Below, in pieces: positions 1-9,493 of a stretch of 64,000 nt of DNA. Under the pieces are notes generated by a model. It saw only the letters and a list, made by a program, of their open reading frames with translations, was not told the DNA's origin and did not search any database. Source of the stretch: Cyclobacterium sp. Lineage in GTDB: Bacteria; Bacteroidota; Bacteroidia; Cytophagales; Cyclobacteriaceae. Position 1 is the stretch's first letter. Each line of letters starts with the position of its first letter. A program made the position numbers and the translations under genes. The stretch spans positions 1-64,000 of the forward strand of contig NZ_JABURL010000119.1 of the NCBI RefSeq assembly GCF_014762705.1, written 5' to 3'.

Positions 1-552
1 TTAAAATGTTACCGAAAAAATCCCCTCCCGACTTTGGTCGGGACAGGCTCTGCCCCCTTAAAAGGGGGATTTGCCAATTTACCGAAGACGGATCTAAAAT
101 TGATTTCTATAAGGTATTGCTTGTGAAAAAATTTAAAAAAAAGAAGAACTATATTTTATATACGCAAAGCGCGCTGGCCCGACAAAAAACCGGGGGTGCG
201 GCAGGGTTGTGGGGAGAAGGATTTTTTTGTCTTGATTTTTTGCTACTTTTTGATCAAGCAAAAAGTACAATAGAAACAAGCTAAAATACCATAAATAGCC
301 TTTGACCCACCATTATCCATTAAACAATGAGAAGTTTATATTCCCATATAATGCAAAAAACCTATCGTCATCTCAATTTCTGCGTTTTTTAAAATGTTAG
401 TTCTACCGATGACGTGTTTTTAAATACCTGTAAATCAACACATTGAAAAGCCCACATCGTCATCCCGATTTCTGGGTTTTTTAAAATGTCAAGCCTTGCA
501 ATGACTGTTTGAGATCGGGTTTTTCTTAAATAAAACAATTGTCAGCATTCAC
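1..552. repeat. Non-coding stretch with small hairpins and a 36-bp direct repeat
   Basis: No credible gene is seen here. Perfect short hairpins lie at 26-43 (TCCCGA / TCGGGA), 53-68 (CCCCCTT / AAGGGGG) and 244-267 (TACTTTTTG / CAAAAAGTA). A 36-bp sequence at 364-399 recurs at 456-491 with few differences (92-bp period); both copies contain ATCGTCATC and GTTTTTTAAAATGT. These look like generic intergenic repeats. The 92-codon frame at 6-284 crosses the hairpins and resembles no protein family, so it is not called. Confidence 0.6.
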
Positions 553-1818
553 CTAGGCCTTTGCCAGCTCCTTACAAGCTTTTACCAGTACGTCCAGCTC
601 ATCCAGTGTCGTATAGAGATTTGGACTAATCCTGCAACCATGTACATTTGATCCGTCGATGGCAACGGTAAAAATCTTGTATTTTTCCATCAGGATTTTT
701 GCAAAGTCAGCTGGTTTCAGGCCTTCAATTCCAACATTTCCTATGCCGCAATGTCGGGCAGGATCCTCGGGCGTGTTTACAATTACCCCCGGGATATCCC
801 TGACTTTGCTGGTCCAGTAAGTTTGCAAATACCGGAGGCGTTCTTCTTTTCTTTTCCCCCCAATGGCATGATGGTAATCTATGGCATCGCTGATGGCCAG
901 GTCGGTATACGCCGGGTAGGTACCAATATGGTTCAGGCGATGAATGTCGTTGGGGTCTCGCTCTCCTTGGGCAAGCAAGGGCCAGACATGCTCCGCGTTC
1001 CCTTTCTTTACGTACAAGAGGCCCGCACCAAGCGGTGTGCTCAACCATTTGTGCAGGCTGGTACCGTAATAGTCGCAGTTCAGATCGGGTAGGTTAAACT
1101 GGAAATGGGCAAAGGCATGCGCCCCGTCCACCAACACCTGCACCCCTTTGCTATGGGCCATGTCACAAATTTTCCGCACCGGCAGGATCTGGCCCGTGAT
1201 GTTGATCATGTGCGAAATCATTAATAGCCGTGTCTTGGGTGTGATGGCGGCCGAATAGAGCGCTACAATTTCTTCGTCGGATTGGGGCAGGTTTGGCACG
1301 GATACCACCTTATTTACCACCCCGTACCGTTTGGCGGCCAGTTTGAACTGATTCAACATGGCGCCGTAGTCCTGCTCGGCCATGACGGCCTCGTCTCCTT
1401 CCTTCCAATGAATACCTGTGATGATCAAATCCAGCGACTCGGTGGCGTTTCGGGTTATGACCACCTCCTCGGGGCTACAGCCCCCCAATTCCGCCAAACG
1501 GGCAGTGGTGGCCGCTTTGTTTCCCTTGCGCTCGTTTCGCATGTACCAGGATCCCTGGTAATTTACCTCCCGCACGTGCCCGATTAAATTTTCAAGGGTT
1601 TCCTGTGGTACAAAGCAATAAAAGCCATTTTCCAGGTTGATATAATCGGGTTTGAGCTTGTAACCAGCCCTTATCCCCGCCCAGAAGTCTTCGTTGGAGG
1701 CAAGTTGAGCCGGGGGAATGTGCTCAAAACGGGACAGGAGCTGGCCAAAGGAATTGGTACCGGGACTGGCCGTAACACCCAGTGCCAAAAGGTTTTTCAG
1801 GAAGGTTCTTTTTCTCAT
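553..1818 (-). CDS. Exported class V aminotransferase-fold (isopenicillin N epimerase-like) PLP enzyme
   Basis: This 421-residue protein has the fold-type I PLP enzyme layout of the class V aminotransferase / cysteine desulfurase / isopenicillin N epimerase group. Visible marks are a glycine- and threonine-rich cofactor region (VVITRNATESLDLII, about residues 118-132), the Asp-Gly-Ala-His stretch (LVDGAHAFAHF), and the presumed Schiff-base lysine at Lys257 in SLHKWL. The N-terminus KRTFLKN followed by a hydrophobic run resembles a Tat leader with Lys-Arg in place of the twin arginines, which would suit export of a protein carrying a pre-bound cofactor. The substrate cannot be told. The gene stands alone, facing away from the sulfatase island. 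Confidence 0.85.
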   Translation of the reverse strand: MRKRTFLKNLLALGVTASPGTNSFGQLLSRFEHIPPAQLASNEDFWAGIRAGYKLKPDYINLENGFYCFVPQETLENLIGHVREVNYQGSWYMRNERKGNKAATTARLAELGGCSPEEVVITRNATESLDLIITGIHWKEGDEAVMAEQDYGAMLNQFKLAAKRYGVVNKVVSVPNLPQSDEEIVALYSAAITPKTRLLMISHMINITGQILPVRKICDMAHSKGVQVLVDGAHAFAHFQFNLPDLNCDYYGTSLHKWLSTPLGAGLLYVKKGNAEHVWPLLAQGERDPNDIHRLNHIGTYPAYTDLAISDAIDYHHAIGGKRKEERLRYLQTYWTSKVRDIPGVIVNTPEDPARHCGIGNVGIEGLKPADFAKILMEKYKIFTVAIDGSNVHGCRISPNLYTTLDELDVLVKACKELAKA

Positions 1819-2892
1819 CTTCTGGAAAATTTGTTTAAATATAAGAAAAAAACAAAGGGTTTAAAAAGGAGAATTCTACCCCTTGGAAGGATGGAGTGGC
1901 AGGAGGTTATTCAGGAGAATGGGGAAGAGAAGCGGTTAAAAATGTTGGTTTCAAAAAAATTCAGTAGATGAATTGCTTCTTGCTCAAATGTAATCCTGTT
2001 GCTACTTTGGAACGGAATAATCCGTCTACCGATATAAATACAAGTATTTTACAAATTAAATTTTTTTTATTTATAAAACACCGAATTTTATGTGATAATT
2101 GCACCGTAATCAGCAAGCTATTTCTAAGTGGTGAATTGATCAATTAATTTCTTAGGTTTTTAATATTAGGCAGGACGGATACCTCAGCTATTGGGATGAT
2201 TATCATGGAGAGATCCGGCTTAAACTGGCTAAAATACCATACGTTTTTGGTAAAATGAAGGACTGTAATTTTTAGCCTATCATTTACTTTTGGATTTTAT
2301 TAACTAATTAAGTTTTCTAAAAAGGTCTTGATACATAAAAAAACACAGAATTAGTTTGCTGAAAAGAAACAACTAAGGTTTCGTGCATGCTGAAAGCTGT
2401 TTGAGGGAATGGATACTGAAAAAAATAAATGGATTTATTTCGATTAAATTAGGTTAATTAGTCAGTAGTCTGTTATTATCCCCCTTATCCGGTTTTTCAG
2501 TGTGTGCGGACTTTGGTTTCTAATAAGTGATGCCATAACTAAAAAAAAAGCCATATTCATAGGTATAGTTTAGTTCTGTCTGTTGGAATAAAACTCTCCA
2601 TTGCCCATTTGGATAATGCGTTTTGCCTACTTTGTCGGTAATCATGGATTACAGGATTTTATCTACGCTATTAATGGAGCCGAAAGGTTTGAATCTGTAA
2701 AGGATGGCATTAGCTCATTGCCGGGATTTCTAAGTAAAGCGGGTTGGATACATTCACCAAGAAATAAAAAAAATATTGTGATGAAATCGAGCATGACGAG
2801 AACGTCACACACTGAGATGATTATTAAGCATGCGAGATTCCCTGTCTGTCGACAGGCAGTCATGTGGCCTATTAAAAACAAATTATAAACAC
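1819..2892. other. Long intergenic region, about 1.07 kb, AT-rich
   Basis: No gene is supported. Open frames of 60-95 codons on both strands lack any family resemblance or plausible start context. It contains one copy of the 30-bp motif (2234-2263) and, just before the next gene, a short palindromic stretch around 2841-2860 (CTGTCTGTCGACAGGCAG). A similar but weaker hairpin lies at 20920-20950. It could be the remains of deleted genes, because the following locus also carries a decayed gene. Confidence 0.6.
2234..2263 (+). promoter_or_regulatory. Copy 1 of a recurring 30-bp upstream motif
   Basis: Contains ATACCATAC, then TTTTTGG, then TAAAATGAAGGAC. It aligns with the motifs at 8480-8509, 11106-11135 and 20750-20779 if one extra T is allowed before the GG. 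It lies about 630 bp upstream of the next start, so its target is unclear. Function is inferred only from recurrence. Confidence 0.4.
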
Positions 2893-4551
2893 ATGAAAAT
2901 AAACCTTATTATAAAAAAACGGGTAGGAGCTTCTATCTTGTTTTTTATACATATATGCCTACTCTCTGCACAGCAAACGACTCAGGAAGATGAAATGCGG
3001 AACCTAAATGTCGGTGGGTACCTGATTAGCCAATTGGAGAAAGTAGATGAATCTTACAATGCGGGATACTCCATGTATATGGCTGCCTGGCCTTTGGTCA
3101 GGGAGTATCCGGGAAGGAGTTTTCAGTCGGGCTTGTTTGGTACCTGGATGCATCCGCAACATGACGGGCCCTTGCCTGTAGAAAGACTTTACACCGATAT
3201 TGAAGGAGGCCTTGGCTGGTGGCGGGATACAGAGTTCGCAACAGAAACGCCGAAATTCATTATGGGAGGTGTTCAACTAAACTTTGCAGGGTGGGCTAAC
3301 GGGCCGGGTGCCGGAAGGGGAAGAGACTGGAGCGATCCAAAAGGAAAATATGGAGTTGCCCAGCTGAGTCCATGGGTCTTGTGGCCTCCGGATGGACTGA
3401 ACCTGAAGCAGGGTACCTCCGGTGAATTATTTGGAAGTGGATACCTGCCTTTGCCACTTACTGAGCCGAAACCTACTACTGCCGGAATAGCGGTTCCTAC
3501 CGGAAATCAGTGCTGGACCCTGTTTTTAAACACTGGAAATTTCAAAGGCCCGGTTGCATTCTTTACCCCTTATTTTTGGACTCAGGCATCTGCAGAGGAT
3601 CCACGGCTGAGTGGTTTGTTTTTAGATCAGCGCCCCTCAAAAGCCAACAAACCCTTTCAGATGGAAACACAACACATTCATTCCAAAGAAGCTACTGACT
3701 CCGAGGGTCAGACTTACGCCCGTATGGCAACTACACAATATCCCGCAGGACCGGATGGATCTTCGGCGTTATTGCACCGCCTGATGGTTTATAACAAGAA
3801 AGCACTCTGGGATGATGTTGAATCCTGGTTTATGGGAGGAGAAGTAGCTAATGGAAACATACATATAGAGGAGGCGGCCATGCAAAGGTTTAAAAAGGGA
3901 GTCAGGTCAAACTGGAGTTTTTATGGCGAACACATTCAAAAAGACAAACGTGCATTATTGAATATCACTTCTTACTTAGATGCCAGTGTAACTGATTCAG
4001 CTACTTTGAGGGTTATTTGGGAAGGTGAGCACGTCTCAAGGAGAGAAATAAACAAGAGTACATTGGTGGTACTTCCTGAGTATTATAAACTGGTTAAAAC
4101 CGAAAATGACGATATCGGGGAGTGGGTGGCTGTGGCTCCCGGGGATGTACCCGCTGAAACAGGATTGCACGAAGTTGATTTTAGAAGCACTGACAAAAGA
4201 AACCCCTTGCCTTACGTTACCCCTGAGGATCCAGAAAGCAGCTGGAAGACCCCTGGCCCGGCAGCTGGGCCTTTTAAAGCGAAACTGGGAGACGGTAGTA
4301 CAGTAACTTATTATTGGTACCGGTTTGCCGACCAGCCTGCATTGCTCAATGCTGATCTGAGCGGAGAGGAGCGTGAAGAAATGCAGAGACGGGCTGAGTT
4401 GCTCCACAGACACTGGACAACGGAGCGCGAATACCTTCCTCCTCCATTGATAGGAGAATTGGCGGAGCTGGATCCGGCCCTTATCGTCAAGCCTCCGGCT
4501 GGGTTTGAAGTTGGCTATGTTCCTATAGTCACACAGCAGGGATTAGAGTAA
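2893..4551 (+). CDS. Secreted protein of unknown function
   Basis: The 552-residue product starts at the ATG at 2893, where a basic n-region, a hydrophobic core and LLSAQ form a classic signal peptide; the frame is open 21 codons further upstream but that stretch looks non-coding. I do not recognise the family. The mature protein is rich in Trp, Gly and Pro (LGWWRD, WVLWPPDG, NFAGWANGPG, VAFFTPYFW), which suggests a beta-rich extracellular fold. No catalytic signature is evident. It leads the sulfatase island and is directly followed by the decayed C-terminus of a glycoside hydrolase, so a role in glycan handling is possible but only by context. Confidence 0.75.
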   Translation: MKINLIIKKRVGASILFFIHICLLSAQQTTQEDEMRNLNVGGYLISQLEKVDESYNAGYSMYMAAWPLVREYPGRSFQSGLFGTWMHPQHDGPLPVERLYTDIEGGLGWWRDTEFATETPKFIMGGVQLNFAGWANGPGAGRGRDWSDPKGKYGVAQLSPWVLWPPDGLNLKQGTSGELFGSGYLPLPLTEPKPTTAGIAVPTGNQCWTLFLNTGNFKGPVAFFTPYFWTQASAEDPRLSGLFLDQRPSKANKPFQMETQHIHSKEATDSEGQTYARMATTQYPAGPDGSSALLHRLMVYNKKALWDDVESWFMGGEVANGNIHIEEAAMQRFKKGVRSNWSFYGEHIQKDKRALLNITSYLDASVTDSATLRVIWEGEHVSRREINKSTLVVLPEYYKLVKTENDDIGEWVAVAPGDVPAETGLHEVDFRSTDKRNPLPYVTPEDPESSWKTPGPAAGPFKAKLGDGSTVTYYWYRFADQPALLNADLSGEEREEMQRRAELLHRHWTTEREYLPPPLIGELAELDPALIVKPPAGFEVGYVPIVTQQGLE

Positions 4552-4833
4552 AAGTGACCTGGTACATATTGAAGTGAATGTGCTGGAACAAGACGACAAC
4601 TTTATACCTGATGCATCTAACCGGATCAATTTCAGGTAGAAGGGGATGCAAGAATAATTCCGTTAGATAATGGTGATCCTTTACATGAGGAGGGCTTTGA
4701 CAGTCCTTCACGAAAACCCTTTAACGGAAAATGCCTGGTCATTCTGAAATCAACAGGAAAGGCAGGAGCGTTCACCTTGTTAGCCGAATCTGATAGGCTG
4801 GCCAATGCACAGCTATCCTTACAGACAAGGTAA
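4550..4833 (+). pseudogene. Frameshifted remnant of a GH2 (beta-galactosidase-like) C-terminal domain
   Basis: Just past the stop of the previous gene, in another frame, the DNA reads SDLVHIEVNVLE followed by NFIPDASNRINF. After a second frame change near 4636 it continues with QVEGDARIIPLDNGDP, then KPFNGKCLVIL, then GAFTLLAESDRLANAQL, ending at a stop at 4831-4833. This is the hallmark of the C-terminal Ig-like domain of family 2 glycoside hydrolases, where the phrases 'lVhieV.V.D..G..vPdAdn.i.F' and 'G.g.v.v.aes.gl' recur. No start or catalytic domain is present, so it is a relic of a deleted or recombined gene rather than an expressed protein. Confidence 0.75.
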
Positions 4834-5005
4834 AAAGGCAAAATCGGTAATTACAGTTAATCCCTTTTAAACACGTTGTTTTTTCGGATTTTCAAAATGA
4901 ATGCCTGAATTCATTTTCAATTATACTATCTTAGAAACCTAAATATGATGGATATTCAATCATATGAACAGTCTTAGAATTAAAAAGTAGGTTTAATTTA
5001 TCCAA

Positions 5006-6427
5006 ATGAAAATCCTGAAATACCGGGGAGTTCTTCTTTTTGCGGTTATCGCCTTTATTTCGTGTAAAGAGCAAACGAAAACCCCTAATATTATTTTTAT
5101 CCTTACAGACCAGCAAAGTGAAAGCATGATGAGCAGTTCCGGCAATGACTACCTGCAAACCCCAGCCATGGATTATATTGCCAACAATGGCATTCGCTTT
5201 ACCCGTGCCTATGTGACAAATCCGGTATGTTCTCCCTCCCGGGTAAGTATCATGACAGGCAGATTTCCGGGTTTTTACAAAGATTCCAATGGCAATCTGG
5301 TAAGAAATAATGCCGGCTCCATGGATATTCCAGCAAACAGCCCTGAGGCATCCCATGAAAATTTAACCGGATACTTAAAAAATGCCGGTTACGATTTGGT
5401 TTATGGAGGTAAAAGACACCTGCCCTCCTTTCTGGACCCTGAACTGCATGGCTTTCAGATACTGACCGATGATGCCAGAGGAGAATTGGCTGACCGGGCT
5501 GCAAGCTTTATAAAAGAAGACCACGAAAATCCCTACTTTATGCTGGTCTCCCTGATCAACCCACACGATATCTGTTTCATGGCTATCCGGGATTTTGCCG
5601 ATTCCACCTATTTGCAGCAATTGCAACGGAATTTTCAAACGGAGTTAACGAACCTGGACAAGGCCCTGGAATTGCCGGAAGGAGTAAGTCGCGAGGCCTT
5701 TTTTGAACAATATTGTCCACCTTTGCCCCCCAATTTTGAGCCCCAGGAAGATGAGGCCAGGGCCATCCAGCTTTTTTTGGATCGGGATCCCCGTTCCTTT
5801 CGCAGCGGGGCGCGGAATCAATATACGGAAGAGCAATGGCGCATGCACCGGTGGGCCTATGCCCGATTGACAGAAATGGCAGATGCCCATGTTCAGGTAA
5901 TCCTCGATGCGCTAATTGAGAGTGGAACCGAGGAGGAAACCCTGGTTATTTTCAGCAGCGAACACGGAGACAATGATGGATCCCATAAACTGGAACACAA
6001 AAATGTATTGTACGAAGAATCAATAAAAGTGCCATTTACCGCCATGTGGAAAGGGAAAATTCCGGCAGGTCAGGTAGATGACCGACATCTGGTTTCCGTG
6101 GGATTGGACATCTTGCCGACAGTAGCGGATTATGCCGGGATACCAGCGGAAGCGGATCCCCGGGGGAGAAGTTTAAGACCCTTATTTGAGGGCAGGGATA
6201 TTGACTGGCGAACCTCCTTGGGAATTGAAGGGGAGATCAGCAGGGCGGTGATCCGGGAAGACGGGCTGAAATACATCCGCTATGATGCCGCCGGGTTTGA
6301 AGAGCGGTTGATGGACCTGAAGAAGGACCCTTATGAGACTACCCATTATACCCGGGACCCTGGTTATAAGGAGGAATTGGAACTGATCCGAAATGATTTT
6401 GAGCGGCACTGGTTTGAAGGTCATTAA
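5006..6427 (+). CDS. S1-family sulfatase 1, predicted lipoprotein
   Basis: A 473-residue formylglycine-dependent sulfatase. Residues 1-20 form a lipoprotein signal ending IAFISC (Cys20). The CxPxR maturation motif is CSPSR with Cys75 as the residue to be oxidised, and the later lysine/histidine motif reads GGKRHLP. Two metal-site positions differ from the usual pattern: residues 35-36 are Asp-Gln where Asp-Asp is common, and 319-320 are Glu-His (SSEHGD) where Asp-His or Asp-Asn is usual. The segment HKLEHKNVLYEESIKVPF resembles choline-sulfatase-like branches, but the substrate is unknown. It is followed 66 bp later by another sulfatase, probably on the same transcript. Confidence 0.93.
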   Translation: MKILKYRGVLLFAVIAFISCKEQTKTPNIIFILTDQQSESMMSSSGNDYLQTPAMDYIANNGIRFTRAYVTNPVCSPSRVSIMTGRFPGFYKDSNGNLVRNNAGSMDIPANSPEASHENLTGYLKNAGYDLVYGGKRHLPSFLDPELHGFQILTDDARGELADRAASFIKEDHENPYFMLVSLINPHDICFMAIRDFADSTYLQQLQRNFQTELTNLDKALELPEGVSREAFFEQYCPPLPPNFEPQEDEARAIQLFLDRDPRSFRSGARNQYTEEQWRMHRWAYARLTEMADAHVQVILDALIESGTEEETLVIFSSEHGDNDGSHKLEHKNVLYEESIKVPFTAMWKGKIPAGQVDDRHLVSVGLDILPTVADYAGIPAEADPRGRSLRPLFEGRDIDWRTSLGIEGEISRAVIREDGLKYIRYDAAGFEERLMDLKKDPYETTHYTRDPGYKEELELIRNDFERHWFEGH

Positions 6428-6493
6428 TGGATAAAAGGGCAGCGAAGAATAATCAACTTTACAAGCGACAAAAAAAATTAAAGCAGGAATACC

Positions 6494-8146
6494 ATGAAAA
6501 TTATTGCCATTTTCCTTCTTGCCTGTTCGTTAAATGCATGGCCATTTTCCCACCTGTTGGCTCAAAAAAGACCCAATATCCTGATCATCATGGCAGATGA
6601 TATGGGATATTCCGATATGGGGAGCTTTGGGGGAGAGATAGCCACGCCAAATCTGGACAGGCTGGCAGAGGAGGGAATTAAATTCACCCAATTTTACAAT
6701 GCTGCCCGATGTTGTCCCACCCGGGCTTCCTTGCTGACAGGCTTATATCCCCATCAGGCCGGAATAGGTGGAATGACCAATGACAGGGGGCTGCCGGCAT
6801 ACAGGGGAGACCTAAGCAATCAATGCGTGACCATTGCCGAAGTCCTGAAGAATAGCGGCTACCAAACCTTTATGAGTGGAAAATGGCATGTGACCAAGCA
6901 CGTGGATATTTGGAGAACCTGGTTAACAGAGGACCAAAAAATCCGGACTTCCAAGCACAATTGGCCTTTACAGCGGGGTTTTGACACTTTTTTTGGGACC
7001 ATCCATGGCGCTGGCAGTTACTACAATCCGGCGACGCTGACCAAAAACAATACGCCAATAGATGCAGGGGAGGACTTTTATTATACAGATGCCATTAGTG
7101 AACATGCTTCGGAGCTAATCAGAAAACTTGGTAAAGGGGACAGGGATGAAAAGCCCTTTTTTGGCTATATCGCCTATACGGCGCCCCACTGGCCTTTACA
7201 TGCCTTGACCGCGGACATTGAAAAATACAAAGGTAAGTATGACCGGGGCTGGGATAAGATCCGTGAAGAGCGAAAGGCCAGGATGGAGGCCATGGGCTTG
7301 ATTCATCCCGAATGGAAACTGAGTGTTCGGGACCCGAATAATCTTTCCTGGGAAGAAACCGGAGACAAGGCCTGGTGGGCGGCTTGTATGGAAGTCTATG
7401 CGGCCATGGTAGACAGGATGGATCAGGGAATTGGAAGCATCATACAGGCATTGGAAGAAACCGGCCAATTGGACAATACTTTGATATTCTTTTTGCAGGA
7501 TAACGGGGCTTGTCACGAGGTGTTGACTGATAACTGGCCCAGGTCCCTGCATTTCCCTGCCTTTCAGCGGGATGGCAGCCCCTTGCTCAGGGGCAACGAT
7601 GTCACTGTGATGCCTGGTCCTGAAAGTACCTATATGAGTTATTCTTCCGAATGGGCAAATGCCAGCAATACGCCTTTCAGGCTTTACAAACACTATATCC
7701 ATGAAGGGGGCATTTCCACGCCATTGATTGCCTACTGGCCGGAAGGTATACAGCAAGCCTCCCGGATTTCAGGTCAACTGGGGCACATCACCGACATCAT
7801 GCCTACTATTGTAGAAGTGGCTGGAGCCAGTTATCCGGAAGAATACAAAGGGGAAAAGATCAAGCCCATGGAAGGACAAAGTCTGGTGCCGGTATTCCGC
7901 AATCAAACTTTTGATCACCATGCAATAGGGTGGGAGCATGAGGGGAACCGTGGTTTCAGGGATGGAAAATGGAAGTTGGTGGCAACCAACCGTCCGGGGG
8001 CGGAATGGGAATTATACAACATAGAAGCTGACCGTACGGAACTACAGGATTTGGCAAAGGTACAACCCAAGATTACAGCGGCCATGGTTCGAAAGTACAC
8101 CGAATGGGCCAATCGGGTAGGGGTGGTTGACTGGGGAAATCGATAG
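6494..8146 (+). CDS. S1-family sulfatase 2, arylsulfatase A-like, secreted
   Basis: A 550-residue sulfatase with a signal peptide ending near SHLLAQ. It has the metal-binding MADDMGYSD start, the maturation motif CCPTR (Cys73 is the predicted formylglycine), GKWHV, and QDNGA as the second metal segment. Length and the motifs AARCCPTRAS and GFDTFFGTIHG match the arylsulfatase A/AtsA-like branch, which often acts on monosaccharide or aryl sulfates. Without a Cys lipobox it is expected to be periplasmic or secreted, unlike sulfatase 1. A 460-bp gap follows before the exporter gene. Confidence 0.93.
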   Translation: MKIIAIFLLACSLNAWPFSHLLAQKRPNILIIMADDMGYSDMGSFGGEIATPNLDRLAEEGIKFTQFYNAARCCPTRASLLTGLYPHQAGIGGMTNDRGLPAYRGDLSNQCVTIAEVLKNSGYQTFMSGKWHVTKHVDIWRTWLTEDQKIRTSKHNWPLQRGFDTFFGTIHGAGSYYNPATLTKNNTPIDAGEDFYYTDAISEHASELIRKLGKGDRDEKPFFGYIAYTAPHWPLHALTADIEKYKGKYDRGWDKIREERKARMEAMGLIHPEWKLSVRDPNNLSWEETGDKAWWAACMEVYAAMVDRMDQGIGSIIQALEETGQLDNTLIFFLQDNGACHEVLTDNWPRSLHFPAFQRDGSPLLRGNDVTVMPGPESTYMSYSSEWANASNTPFRLYKHYIHEGGISTPLIAYWPEGIQQASRISGQLGHITDIMPTIVEVAGASYPEEYKGEKIKPMEGQSLVPVFRNQTFDHHAIGWEHEGNRGFRDGKWKLVATNRPGAEWELYNIEADRTELQDLAKVQPKITAAMVRKYTEWANRVGVVDWGNR

Positions 8147-8606
8147 CTTTCCGGGTCCTGCCTGCAAGAATCTCATGGAGTTGAACTGAGGAGCGGCTAT
8201 TTAAGGCTTCGCCAGCGAAAGCAGAAAGACTTTACCACCTGCTCCCAAAAGTCGGTGGCCTGGTTGTTTTTTGCCGTTGATACCTCGGGTTTCAGGGGCA
8301 TGGAATTGGCTGACAGCCAGCAGTAAGAATTGTCCTTGAGCTATTTACACAACTTTCATCCAGGGAATGCCATGGAAAAAAATGCATTAAATCCCCAAAT
8401 TTCTTCGTTTCAGGCCCGCTGACAATGATTATTTGGCGCTTGTAACTCTCCGTTTTTTCCGCAAACTAGCGGTGTTAACATACGACACATTTTGGTTAAA
8501 ATACTGGATAATTAAGACAGGAGGTCTTAATACTTTTATCCATAAATAAGTTCGATTATAAAATGGTATCAATTGGGAATGCCATTACCTTCCAAAGCGA
8601 TTGGTT
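8147..8606. other. Intergenic region upstream of the exporter-sulfatase pair
   Basis: No gene is supported. It contains a copy of the 30-bp motif at 8480-8509, about 97 bp upstream of the next start, so the distal half is likely the promoter region of the exporter-sulfatase pair. The proximal half (about 8197-8340) has a short open frame on the - strand with protein-like composition but no recognisable identity. Confidence 0.5.
8480..8509 (+). promoter_or_regulatory. Copy 2 of the 30-bp upstream motif
   Basis: Reads ATACGACACATTTTGG then TTAAAATACTGGAT. It matches the copy in front of susC at 25 of 30 positions and lies about 97 bp before the TauE/SafE start. It is best read as a promoter or operator element shared with the SusC and M24 peptidase loci. 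Confidence 0.55.
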
Positions 8607-9488
8607 ATGAGTATCATTCTAAAAGTAATTTTGGGGATCATGACGGGAACGTTTGGGTTCTATTATATTAGAGATGTTTTTAGACATAGAAAGCTGTTTT
8701 CCGGTAAACCATGGTCAGGTCTTTTAGCAACCGGATTTGTTACCAATTTTTTTGACACTCTGGGGATTGGGAGTTTTGCGCAGCAGACTGCCATTTTTAA
8801 GTTTTTTAAGCTTGTCGATGACCGCCTGATTCCCGGAACAATGAATGTTGGAAATACTATTCCCACTGTAACGCAGGCTTTTATATTCATGACAGTAGTT
8901 CAGGTGGACCCCATCACCCTGGTCAGCATGGCAACAGCCGCACCTCTGGGTGCATTGCTAGGTGCGGATATGGTTTCCAGGATGTCACGCCGCGGTATAC
9001 AGATGGGACTTGGTTTCGGCCTGTTGGCGGTGGCCCTGATTATGATAGCTGGTTTTTTAAATTTGATGCCCGTAGGCGGAGAGGCCATAGGATTGACAGG
9101 ATGGAAGCTGGCGCTTATTGTTGGTATGAGCTTTATTTTTGGTGCTCTGCAAACCGTAGGGGTCGGCTTTTATGCACCCTGCATGGCAATGGTCTATGCG
9201 CTCGGTATGCATCCGCTCACTGCCTTTCCAATTATGATGACCGCAACTGCCATGTTAATGGCAGCAGGCGGGGCCCAGTTTGTCAAAAAAGGGGCCTATG
9301 ACAGGAAAGTTTCCTTTTCGCTATCGATTGCCGGGATTATAGGCGTGTTTCTGGCCGCCTTTGTTGTCAAATCTTTACCCCTGTTAATGCTCAAATGGGT
9401 GGTCTTGTGTATCATTCTCTATACATCAGTATGGATGTTTCTTTCTGCTTTCAGAAAAGAAAGGGAGTCGAAAATCAAAGTAATTTAA
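8607..9488 (+). CDS. TauE/SafE-family anion (sulfite/sulfate-type) exporter
   Basis: A 293-residue integral membrane protein with about eight hydrophobic segments. The N-terminal TGFVTNFFDTLGIGSF and the matching second-half segment (GALQTVGVGFYAPCMAM) are the internally duplicated signature region of the TauE/SafE permease family. Members export sulfite, sulfoacetate or related anions, and some may act on sulfate. I chose the ATG at 8607 over the TTG two codons earlier. Only 5 bp separate it from the next sulfatase, so the two are co-transcribed. Removing sulfate released by the sulfatases is a natural role in this context, although substrate specificity cannot be read from the sequence. Confidence 0.85.
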   Translation: MSIILKVILGIMTGTFGFYYIRDVFRHRKLFSGKPWSGLLATGFVTNFFDTLGIGSFAQQTAIFKFFKLVDDRLIPGTMNVGNTIPTVTQAFIFMTVVQVDPITLVSMATAAPLGALLGADMVSRMSRRGIQMGLGFGLLAVALIMIAGFLNLMPVGGEAIGLTGWKLALIVGMSFIFGALQTVGVGFYAPCMAMVYALGMHPLTAFPIMMTATAMLMAAGGAQFVKKGAYDRKVSFSLSIAGIIGVFLAAFVVKSLPLLMLKWVVLCIILYTSVWMFLSAFRKERESKIKVI

Positions 9489-9493
9489 TAGGG

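Noticed and set aside
6-284. 92-codon open frame on the + strand
   Set aside because: It runs through three perfect hairpins and homopolymer tracts and shows no protein-like pattern.
8197-8340. Possible gene fragment on the - strand (about 47 codons, ending in FRWRSLK)
   Set aside because: The composition looks protein-like, but a stop lies just upstream, there is no good start, and I cannot match it to any family. It may be a decayed gene end.
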